From Nocardia sp. NBC_01503 (lineage in GTDB: Bacteria > Actinomycetota > Actinomycetes > Mycobacteriales > Mycobacteriaceae): a stretch of DNA of 64,000 bases. The position numbers and the translations under genes were made by a program. Under the pieces are notes generated by a model. That model worked only from the letters and a program-made list of their open reading frames with translations. It ran no database searches and had not been told where the DNA came from. The first letter of the stretch is position 1. Each line of letters begins with the position of its first letter. The stretch spans positions 4,588,001-4,652,000 of the forward strand of contig NZ_CP109596.1 in assembly GCF_036327755.1 (NCBI RefSeq). The letters are read 5' to 3'. Shown one piece after another: positions 1-6,708 of this stretch.

Positions 1-1
1 T

Positions 2-997
2 TACGGCGCGGATCCGACACAGCAGAGCGTGCCCGGCCAGCAGGGCTGGGGTCAGTCGGCCGATCAGCAGCCCTGGGGTCAATCCGGTGCCGGTCAGCAG
101 GCTTGGGGTCAACCGGCCGATCAGCAATCGTGGGGTCAGCCCGCGCAGCCGAATACCGGTGGGCAGTGGCCCAATCAGCCCGATCCGGCCGCGCCGTACG
201 GTGCGCAGCCCTCTTATCAAGGGGCCGCGCCGTATCCGGGCTATCCGGAGAATCCGGCTTATGGCACGCCGTATCCGCAGCCGGGTCCGTACTCGGGTAC
301 CCCGGGTTATCCGGCCGCGCCGTATCCGGGTCCGCCGCAGGGCACCAATGGTTTCGCGATCGCCGCGCTGATCACCGGTCTGCTCGGTATGTGTCTGCTG
401 TCGGTGCCGTTCGGTGTGATCGCGCTGAGCCAGATCAAGGATCGCAATCAGCAGGGCAAGGGGCTGGCCATCACCGGCCTCGCGCTCACGGGTGTGTGGG
501 CCGTGGTCGGCGTGATCATCTTCGCCGTGGGCGTCTCCGACAGCAAGGACACCACCGACGCGTACTCACCGCCGTCGGTGAACTTCACACCGCCGTCGAT
601 AAATTTCTCGACTCCGTCGCTGCCGACGACCACGACGAGCACCGCGTCGCCGGGCGGGTACACGCTGCTGCGCAATCTGAAGGACGGCGATTGCGTGAAC
701 GGGGTGCACCGCAAGACCTCGATCAGCGGTGCGACGGTCACCTCCTGCAGTGGTCCGCATGATGCCGAGGTGTTCCTGAACTTCTCGCTACCCAGCTGGA
801 CCGGGGATCAGCAGTCCAAGGATTACGCCGAGACCAAGTGCTCGGAGGTGTTCGATCGGATCGACGCCAAGACCTCGGGGCTGAGCTACCTCTACTACCG
901 GCCGCATTCGCAGTCGGAGTGGAATACCGATCCGACGGTGCAGTGTGTGGCGATCAATGACAATGAGACGCAGTTGTCGGGCAAGCTGCCGCGTTAG
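2..997 (+). CDS. DUF4190 / septum-formation-domain membrane protein, 5' partial
   Basis: The reading frame is open to the left edge of the window, so the true start lies outside; a GTG at 29 is possible. The N-terminal ~100 residues are low-complexity Q/G/P/W repeats (units like GQSADQQPWGQ, then PYPG-type runs). Two hydrophobic helices follow (around FAIAALITGLLGM and GVWAVVGVIIFAV) linked by a SQIKDRNQQGKG turn, the DUF4190 pattern. The extracytoplasmic C-terminal domain has the LKDGDCVNG and CSGPHDAEV signature of 'septum formation'-type domains. Function is unknown; the family is typically membrane-anchored. The stop overlaps the convergent transporter ATPase gene by 4 bp. A shorter paralogue lies at 10912-11601. 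Confidence 0.8.
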   Translation, partial: YGADPTQQSVPGQQGWGQSADQQPWGQSGAGQQAWGQPADQQSWGQPAQPNTGGQWPNQPDPAAPYGAQPSYQGAAPYPGYPENPAYGTPYPQPGPYSGTPGYPAAPYPGPPQGTNGFAIAALITGLLGMCLLSVPFGVIALSQIKDRNQQGKGLAITGLALTGVWAVVGVIIFAVGVSDSKDTTDAYSPPSVNFTPPSINFSTPSLPTTTTSTASPGGYTLLRNLKDGDCVNGVHRKTSISGATVTSCSGPHDAEVFLNFSLPSWTGDQQSKDYAETKCSEVFDRIDAKTSGLSYLYYRPHSQSEWNTDPTVQCVAINDNETQLSGKLPR

Positions 998-1668
998 CCG
1001 CAGTGCTCGATATAGCGTGCGATGGTTTCGGCGGGCAGGCCGTCCGCGAGTAGGCGGCCCTCGTCGAAGACCAGGACGCGATCGAAGTCGGCGAGCAGAT
1101 CGAGGTCGTGTGAGATGACCACGATCTGCTGCGGAAGTTCGTGCAGCAGTTGGGTTATGCGGCGTTTGTTGCGCAGGTCGAGCAGTGTGGTCGGTTCGTC
1201 GAAGATGACGTAGTCGGGGCGGACCGAAAGCACCGCGGCGATGGCGAGCAGTTGTTTCTGCCCGCCGCTGAGCAGATGCGCTGGGTGGTCTCGGAATTCG
1301 GTGAGACCGTATTCGGCCAGAACCTCCGAAACCCGTTGTGCGATGTCGGGTTTGGCGAGGCCGTGGTGTTTGAGGCCGAAAGCCAGATCCTCGGCGACCG
1401 TGGGCATGACGATCTGCACATCCGGATCCTGGAAGACGAAGCCCACGCGCCGGCGTACCGCCCTACCCTGTTTGCGGGTGTCGAGGCCGTCTACTCGCAC
1501 CTGGCCGTCGGTGGGCACCTGGAGGCCGTTCAGCAGGCGCGCGAAGGTGGATTTGCCCGAACCATTCGAGCCGATCACCGCTATGCGCCGCTCGGTGAGT
1601 TTCAGGTCCAGTCGTGCCAGGACCTCGCGCTCGCCGAAGCGGTGTGAGACGCCGTCGAGTTCGATCAC
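994..1668 (-). CDS. bioM: Energy-coupling factor (ECF) transporter ATPase, biotin type
   Basis: ABC ATPase that would power biotin uptake with BioY and BioN. The 224-aa product has Walker A GSNGSGKST, signature LSGGQKQLL, Walker B YVIFDEPT and a switch His in VVISHDLD. The GTG start at 1668 is chosen because it overlaps the bioY stop (GTGA) and begins the usual IELDGVSHRF strand; the open frame runs further upstream but overlaps bioY. It is the last gene of a bioN-bioY-bioM operon. Biotin specificity comes from the BioY neighbour, not from the ATPase itself. Confidence 0.88.
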   Translation of the reverse strand: MIELDGVSHRFGEREVLARLDLKLTERRIAVIGSNGSGKSTFARLLNGLQVPTDGQVRVDGLDTRKQGRAVRRRVGFVFQDPDVQIVMPTVAEDLAFGLKHHGLAKPDIAQRVSEVLAEYGLTEFRDHPAHLLSGGQKQLLAIAAVLSVRPDYVIFDEPTTLLDLRNKRRITQLLHELPQQIVVISHDLDLLADFDRVLVFDEGRLLADGLPAETIARYIEHCG

Positions 1669-2213
1669 GCGCGAGCCGGAATCATCGGATAGGCCCGGCG
1701 CACCGCTATCGCGGCGAATGAGCCGATGACGGTCTTCACCACATCGCCGGGCAGGAACGCCACCGAGGTGACGATCGCCTTGTGCAGGGGGATGTGCGCG
1801 GCCACGGCCATCCACGGGACACCGATGGCGTAGAGCACCACCGCGCCGCCGAGAAAGTTGATCGCCAGAGCGATGGGCAGGTTGTACTGCCGCCACAGTC
1901 TTTCGGTGAGCAATCCGATCACCAATGCGCCGATCGGGTAGGCAATCACGAACCCGCCCGTCGGACCCATGATGACCGAGAGTCCGCCGCGCCCACCCGG
2001 CAGCACCGGCAGGCCGATGAATACCAGCGCGTCGAAGAGCAGAATCGCCAGCGCACCCCGTTTGGCTCCGAGGATCGCCCCCGCCAGAATCACGCCCAGA
2101 GTTTGCGAGGTGAAGGGCGCGAAGGCGCCCGGAAGTTGAATGAGCGGGAAGAACCCGAGCACCACCATAATTGCCGCGAACAGCGCTACCTGCGCCAAAT
2201 CCCTACTACGCAC
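1665..2213 (-). CDS. bioY: Biotin transporter substrate-binding subunit BioY
   Basis: Integral membrane S-component that binds biotin. The 182-aa protein has about six hydrophobic segments and BioY hallmarks: an N-terminal AALFAAIMVVLGF-like helix, PFTSQTLGVILAGAILG, a GLPVLPGGRGG loop and GPTGGFVIAYPIGA. Length matches the family. It sits between bioN (70-bp gap upstream) and bioM (4-bp overlap downstream), forming a complete ECF module. Confidence 0.92.
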   Translation of the reverse strand: MRSRDLAQVALFAAIMVVLGFFPLIQLPGAFAPFTSQTLGVILAGAILGAKRGALAILLFDALVFIGLPVLPGGRGGLSVIMGPTGGFVIAYPIGALVIGLLTERLWRQYNLPIALAINFLGGAVVLYAIGVPWMAVAAHIPLHKAIVTSVAFLPGDVVKTVIGSFAAIAVRRAYPMIPARA

Positions 2214-2283
2214 CGGGGAATCCTAGAGGGACCGTGGTCCGGAGTCCTCGGCCACGTCCCGTCCGCATATTTTCGGCAACCGT

Positions 2284-2874
2284 TCAGTCGAGGCCGCGGG
2301 CATCGAGGGCCTCGCCGACCTGGTCGGCCATGCGCAGGGTGCGGATCAGCAGTGGGATCAGGAATACGGTGCTGCGTTCGATGCCGCGGGCGCGCTGCGC
2401 GGAACGGACCAGCTCGGCCTGTTCACGAATGACGGGGATGAAGCGAATGGTCATGGCGACCAGCAGGCCGACGCGGTCCGGGCGCACCCCGAGGGGTCGC
2501 AGTGGGCGCAATGCCTTTTCGATGGTGTCGATCATGGCGGAGGTGCGGGTGGTCAGGGTGACCAGATTCGCGAGCAGCACCAGTGTGAGTACGCGCTCGC
2601 CGACCAGGACTCCGCTCTGCCAGCCGGTGAACAGCACCTGCGCGAGCATGATCAACGCCAGGAACGGTGTGAGGCTCACTACCTGTCTCGCGGTCGCCCG
2701 CCACGGAATCCGCGCCACCATATAGAGAAGGAGTACGACGGCCAGCGCCACCGCGAGCCACAGCATCGACCGGACGAAGAACAGCGCCGTGCCCGCCACC
2801 GCGAGGACCACGAGTTTCACCCCGGCGGGCACGGTATGCACCGGCGTCTGGGCGTCGTGGTAGAGGCTGAGCAC
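2284..2874 (-). CDS. bioN: ECF transporter transmembrane (T) component
   Basis: Coupling membrane subunit that links the ATPase to the BioY S-component. The 196-aa protein is hydrophobic and carries the two T-component motifs with Ala-Arg-Gly, AQRARGIE and ALDARGLD, the second at its extreme C-terminus. It is the first gene of the bioNYM operon and is divergent from dnaG across a 98-bp gap, which should hold both promoters. I saw no clear biotin-regulator operator there. Confidence 0.87.
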   Translation of the reverse strand: MLSLYHDAQTPVHTVPAGVKLVVLAVAGTALFFVRSMLWLAVALAVVLLLYMVARIPWRATARQVVSLTPFLALIMLAQVLFTGWQSGVLVGERVLTLVLLANLVTLTTRTSAMIDTIEKALRPLRPLGVRPDRVGLLVAMTIRFIPVIREQAELVRSAQRARGIERSTVFLIPLLIRTLRMADQVGEALDARGLD

Positions 2875-2972
2875 CGAATGATCCTGGCATGCCTGGTTCG
2901 GCGCATTCGGTCCGGTGTCCAGCCGTGCGTCCCGGTCCCGCGCGCCGCCGGCGCGCGGCTAGACTCGCCCCC

Positions 2973-4898
2973 GTGGCAGGCCGACTTCCAGACCGCGATA
3001 TCGCGGCGATTCGTGAACGCGCTCGGATCGAGGATGTGGTCGGCGAGTACGTGGCGCTCAAGCGTGCCGGTGCCGACTCCATGAAGGGGCTCTGCCCCTT
3101 CCATGACGAGAAATCGCCGTCGTTCCATGTGCGTCCGAATCATGGGCATTTCCACTGCTTCGGCTGCGGTGAGGGCGGTGACGTCTTCGCCTTCCTGCAG
3201 AAGATCGAGCACATCGGCTTCGTCGAGGCCGTCGAGCAGGTGGCGGACAAACTCAACTACAAGATCAATTACGAGGGTGGCGGGACCTCGGTGCAGCGTG
3301 ATCGCGGCACCCGCTCCCGGCTGGTCGCCGCCAATGCCGCGGCGCACGAGTTCTATATGACCAAGCTGGGGGAGCCCGAGGCCGAGATGGCCCGCAAGTA
3401 CCTCACCGACCGCAATTTCGATGCCGGTGCGGCGCATCAGTTCGGCTGCGGTTATGCCCCCGGCGGCTGGGATACGCTCACGAAACACCTGCTGCGCAAG
3501 GGTTTCGAATTCAAGGAGCTGGAGGCGGCGGGGCTGTCCAAGCAGGGGCAGCGCGGTCCGATGGATCGGTTCAACCGCCGGCTGCTGTGGCCCATCCGCA
3601 ATCTCGGCGGCGATGTGATCGGCTTCGGCGCGCGTCGGCTCTTCGATGACGACACCATGACGGCCAAGTACATCAATACGCCGGAGACGGTGCTGTACAA
3701 GAAGTCCCAGGTGCTGTTCGGGCTGGATCTGGCCAAGCGGGAGATCGCCAAGGGGCATCAGGCGGTGGTGGTCGAGGGCTACACCGATGTGATGGCCATG
3801 CACCTGTCCGGCGTGAAAACCGCTGTGGCGTCCTGTGGTACGGCCTTCGGTGAGGAACATCTCGCCATGCTGCGCAGGCTGTTGATGGACGACAATTTCT
3901 GGCGCGGGGAGATCATCTACACCTTCGACGGTGACGCGGCCGGGCAGGCGGCGGCGCTCAAGGCGTTCAGTGGTGATCAGAAGCTGGCCGGGCAGACCTA
4001 CATCGCCGTGGCTCCGGACGGCTTGGATCCGTGTGAACTGCGGCAGCGCAGTGGCGACGGCTCCGTCCGGGATCTGGTGGCGCGCCGAGTTCCGCTGTAC
4101 GAGTTCGTGATTCGCGGTCTGCTGGCCGAGCACAATCTCGATACGCCCGAGGGGCAGGTGGACGCGCTGCGGCGCGGTGTGCCGGTGGTCGCGCAGATCA
4201 AGGACAACGCGCTGCGCAAGGCGTACGCCACCAAGCTCGCCGGTTGGGTGGGCTGGGACGACATTCAGATGGTGGTGCGCCGGGTCGGTGACGAGGCGCG
4301 CAAGAACGCCCGCGGTCCCGCCGCCGGTACCGCTCGTCGGGGAATCCCTGAACGTGAAGCGGCGCAACCGGTTACCGAACAGGTCGCCTCGCGGCCGAGT
4401 CCGCGTGATCCGGTGCTGGCCCCGCAGCGCCAGGCCCTGGCCGCCGCCCTGCAGTACCCGGCCTTCGCGGGTCCGGTCTTCGATTCGCTTGAGCCGGAGG
4501 CTTTTACGCATCCGGCCTATGTGGCCACCCGCGCCGCGATCGTCGAAGCGGGCGGTACCGCAGCGGGTTTGGGTGGTGCGGAATGGGTCGCGGCGGTCGC
4601 CGACAACACCGATGATCTCACCATGCGCGCTTTGGTGTCCGAATTGGCCGCTGAGCAACTTCCGGTGAAATCCGAGGCCGATATCCCCCGTCTGATCACC
4701 GGCGTGCTGGCGCGCGTTCAGGAGGCGTGGGTCGGCCGGCAGATCGCGGAGTTGAAATCCAAACTCCAGCGCATCTCCTCCACCGAACAGTCCGAGGCGT
4801 ACTTCGCGCTCTTCGGTGATCTGGTGGCCCTGGAGCAGTACCGCAAGAGCCTGCTCACCCAGGCCATGGGCAACTCCGAGGATTTCGGCGGCCGTTAA
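2973..4898 (+). CDS. dnaG: DNA primase
   Basis: Synthesises RNA primers at the replication fork. The GTG start at 2973 gives 641 aa beginning AGRLPDRDIAAI, matching mycobacterial DnaG length; upstream in-frame codons give low-complexity sequence and were rejected. The N-terminal CHC2 zinc finger uses Cys41, His44, Cys62 and Cys65. A TOPRIM domain follows, with VVEGYTDVMAMH (near residue 268) and FDGDAAGQ (near 318). The C-terminal helical region is the DnaB-interaction domain. Divergent from the biotin operon. Confidence 0.97.
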   Translation: MAGRLPDRDIAAIRERARIEDVVGEYVALKRAGADSMKGLCPFHDEKSPSFHVRPNHGHFHCFGCGEGGDVFAFLQKIEHIGFVEAVEQVADKLNYKINYEGGGTSVQRDRGTRSRLVAANAAAHEFYMTKLGEPEAEMARKYLTDRNFDAGAAHQFGCGYAPGGWDTLTKHLLRKGFEFKELEAAGLSKQGQRGPMDRFNRRLLWPIRNLGGDVIGFGARRLFDDDTMTAKYINTPETVLYKKSQVLFGLDLAKREIAKGHQAVVVEGYTDVMAMHLSGVKTAVASCGTAFGEEHLAMLRRLLMDDNFWRGEIIYTFDGDAAGQAAALKAFSGDQKLAGQTYIAVAPDGLDPCELRQRSGDGSVRDLVARRVPLYEFVIRGLLAEHNLDTPEGQVDALRRGVPVVAQIKDNALRKAYATKLAGWVGWDDIQMVVRRVGDEARKNARGPAAGTARRGIPEREAAQPVTEQVASRPSPRDPVLAPQRQALAAALQYPAFAGPVFDSLEPEAFTHPAYVATRAAIVEAGGTAAGLGGAEWVAAVADNTDDLTMRALVSELAAEQLPVKSEADIPRLITGVLARVQEAWVGRQIAELKSKLQRISSTEQSEAYFALFGDLVALEQYRKSLLTQAMGNSEDFGGR

Positions 4899-4912
4899 CC
4901 CCCACACGCGAA

Positions 4913-4954
4913 GAACACCCGAATTCGGCTGCTATCGGCCAACTTCGGGTGTTC
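4913..4954. terminator. Bidirectional terminator hairpin after dnaG
   Basis: Perfect 11-bp inverted repeat: GAACACCCGAA at 4913-4923 and TTCGGGTGTTC at 4944-4954, with a 20-nt loop. It lies between the convergent dnaG and the 81-aa membrane protein gene, so it can serve both strands. There is no long U tract, as is common in high-GC actinobacteria. Confidence 0.75.
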
Positions 4955-4972
4955 GGTGCGTTCCGGCGTCGC

Positions 4973-5218
4973 CTACCGCCGCAACTGGTCGTGCGGTACC
5001 AGAATGGTGGTCCGCTCATCGAGCGGCTCCATGGGCTCCAGCTTCGGCTGCGTACTCAACTTGTCCGACAGCCGCTGCCGCGAAACCTGCACCAGCTTCC
5101 GTGTGACCGGACTCTCACTGATAGCGCGGGTAGTCTTACTGATCTGCTCATACCGGGCTCGCCCGGCCTTCGCGCCCAGCACATACCCGGCCGCGACGCC
5201 GATGATCAACCGCAGCAT
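4973..5218 (-). CDS. Small conserved membrane-anchored protein (YtxH-like)
   Basis: The 81-aa protein starts MLRLIIGVAAGYVLGAKAG, a short glycine-rich membrane helix followed by a basic RARYEQI segment and a charged cytoplasmic tail. The ATG at 5218 is preceded by a GGGAGGAG ribosome-binding site; longer upstream extensions are low-complexity and unlikely. Location between dnaG and tRNA-Asn resembles the mycobacterial dnaG neighbourhood. Function unknown. Confidence 0.75.
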   Translation of the reverse strand: MLRLIIGVAAGYVLGAKAGRARYEQISKTTRAISESPVTRKLVQVSRQRLSDKLSTQPKLEPMEPLDERTTILVPHDQLRR

Positions 5219-5390
5219 GTCGAGAAGCTCCTCCCGTTGGCCTGTCCGCGTGTACATCCTGCCCGAAGCCCCGCCCCCTGTCGACGCCGCCCCTCCCCCG
5301 CATGTCCCCAGGTAGAAGCACGATTTGGGAAGTGAACAACCCATGCGCTAAAGTTTTCTCCGGTCGCCCGAGAGGGTGACCGGGAAACTA

Positions 5391-5463
5391 TCCCCTATAG
5401 CTCAATTGGCAGAGCAGCCGACTGTTAATCGGCAGGTTTCTGGTTCGAGTCCAGATGGGGGAG
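5391..5463 (+). tRNA. tRNA-Asn (GTT)
   Basis: Complete 73-nt cloverleaf: acceptor TCCCCTA pairs with TGGGGGA (one G-U), D stem GCTC/GAGC, anticodon stem GCCGA/TCGGC with loop CTGTTAA (anticodon GTT at 5424-5426), T stem TCTGG/CCAGA with TTCGAGT loop. Discriminator base G; the 3' CCA is not encoded (CCT follows). Its 3' half is the left end of the direct repeat that bounds the island. Confidence 0.98.
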
Positions 5464-5479
5464 CCTGATTCGGCCCCTG
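5430..5479 (+). repeat. attL: 50-bp direct repeat overlapping the tRNA-Asn 3' half
   Basis: These 50 bases are identical to 19701-19750. The repeat begins in the anticodon stem of tRNA-Asn, runs through the T arm and acceptor stem, and ends 16 nt beyond the gene inside the terminator's left arm. This is the standard structure of a tyrosine-recombinase attachment site in a tRNA gene; the tRNA is kept intact on this side. Confidence 0.93.
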
Positions 5480-5513
5480 ACCAGCGTGAGTAATTCACCG
5501 GTCAGGGGCCGAA
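5469..5513 (+). terminator. tRNA-Asn terminator
   Basis: Perfect 14-bp stem: TTCGGCCCCTGACC at 5469-5482 and GGTCAGGGGCCGAA at 5500-5513 with a 17-nt loop, starting six bases after the tRNA. A diverged copy with an 11-bp stem follows the right-hand repeat at 19740-19780. Confidence 0.85.
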
Positions 5514-5714
5514 CTCGTACCAAAGGGCGCAGACTCGGAGATAAATCGGAGTTGGGGGAAGGCACGCTGCTGGACGAGGCGGTGTTGGTGGAGCGGGACG
5601 GCGTCGAACGGCACTGCCGGCTGACCTCATTCCTGAGGCATCCGCGTACTGGCGCATGGACATCGGCACCGCTGGGCCGAGGGCAGAGCTCCGATACCGC
5701 CAAAGTCGTGCTGA

Positions 5715-5870
5715 CATGCCCTGCGGTCAACGGACAACCGGAATCGTCGGGCCCCCGGGGTCACCGTCGTTCCCGGACCCAAGCTGCCGCCGGGGGTCAC
5801 TCTGCCTCCCGGCGTCACTTTGCCGCCCGACATCACTATCCCTCCGGGGTTCGGCGGCCATGGCGGCTGA
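5715..5870 (+). pseudogene. Proline/valine-repeat C-terminal gene remnant
   Basis: Open frame with no plausible start, ending at a TGA at 5868-5870. It encodes repeated units such as PPGVTLPPGVTLPP and ends PGFGGHGG, which looks like the Pro-rich tail of an exported or cell-wall protein whose 5' part was lost. Within 5514-6039 I see no other supportable gene; longer frames there look random. Confidence 0.3.
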
Positions 5871-6039
5871 GACCGATTTCCGGACTCCCCGGAACGCCTG
5901 GATCTGTCCCTGAATCCGATGTGCGGCACCCCGCCGGGTGGAACGTGCAGGCTCGCGAAATTCCTTCGATGCCGGGGTGTTTGGATCCTGATCCGCCAAC
6001 GGCACTGTGGGCGTACTGTTTCACGCGGATGTGCCCGCG

Positions 6040-6432
6040 TTACGGAGTCGGCACTGTGGTTGTCCGTGGTACGTACATGGAATCCGCAACCGTCTTCTCG
6101 GCAGCATCGGGCTGACTGCAGTTTTTCTTGACTATCGATGTCGCCGTCTGCAACTCCACCGACGGTTCATCACCGTTGTCCGCCTTGACTTCCCGACCCG
6201 GTTTACCCTCCGCTGCATTTTCCCACCCCGGGGTACCCGCTGCTGCCCGCTCGACCATGTTCAGTTGGTCGGGCTCACTCATCTGCATGAACTCGGCGCA
6301 GGTGGTCTGCGATGCCTGCTTCGCGGGAGCACCGGAACTCGGTTCACCGGAACCGCAGCCGGTCAGCATGCCGAAGGCGAGTGCGCCACCGACCGCGATA
6401 CCAAGGATGTGCAACGGGGATTGGTAACGCAT
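6040..6432 (-). CDS. Small secreted lipoprotein, HdeA-like fold possible
   Basis: 130-aa protein with a lipoprotein signal: basic/hydrophobic N-terminus and lipobox LTGC (Cys26). The mature part has two spaced cysteines in TTCAEFMQM and VKKNCSQP, and helical spacing resembling actinobacterial HdeA-like small lipoproteins, with a poorly conserved linker. Predicted to be anchored on the outer face of the membrane. It diverges from the ESX-like operon at 6709. Confidence 0.65.
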   Translation of the reverse strand: MRYQSPLHILGIAVGGALAFGMLTGCGSGEPSSGAPAKQASQTTCAEFMQMSEPDQLNMVERAAAGTPGWENAAEGKPGREVKADNGDEPSVELQTATSIVKKNCSQPDAAEKTVADSMYVPRTTTVPTP

Positions 6433-6708
6433 GGTCGTACCCTAAAACACTGTTTGCCCGATCTCGTGTTGGGCGGCGCGCCTGCTCCCGTACCCGGCTC
6501 ACGGGTTGCCGCGCCGACAACCCGGTTCACCGACTGAAGATCCGGTTTGCGCCGATCGCGGATTTACGGCACGGTAATGGGCGGTGTGCCGGGAAGTCTG
6601 GTCGGCGACGCGGTCCGGGACGGCGGGCCGCGTGTTTCGGTCGGGCTGGAGGGCGGGACGTCGAATGCTGACGTGCGATGCGCGCGTGCGCCGGTCGTGG
6701 GGTGGACG

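Noticed and set aside
2817..4907. Long minus-strand open frame antisense to dnaG
   Set aside because: High-GC third-position shadow of dnaG: no start signals, no domains, and His/Gly/Arg-rich composition.
5486..6115. 209-codon plus-strand frame after tRNA-Asn
   Set aside because: Composition looks random, it overlaps the lipoprotein antisense, and it starts inside the terminator hairpin.
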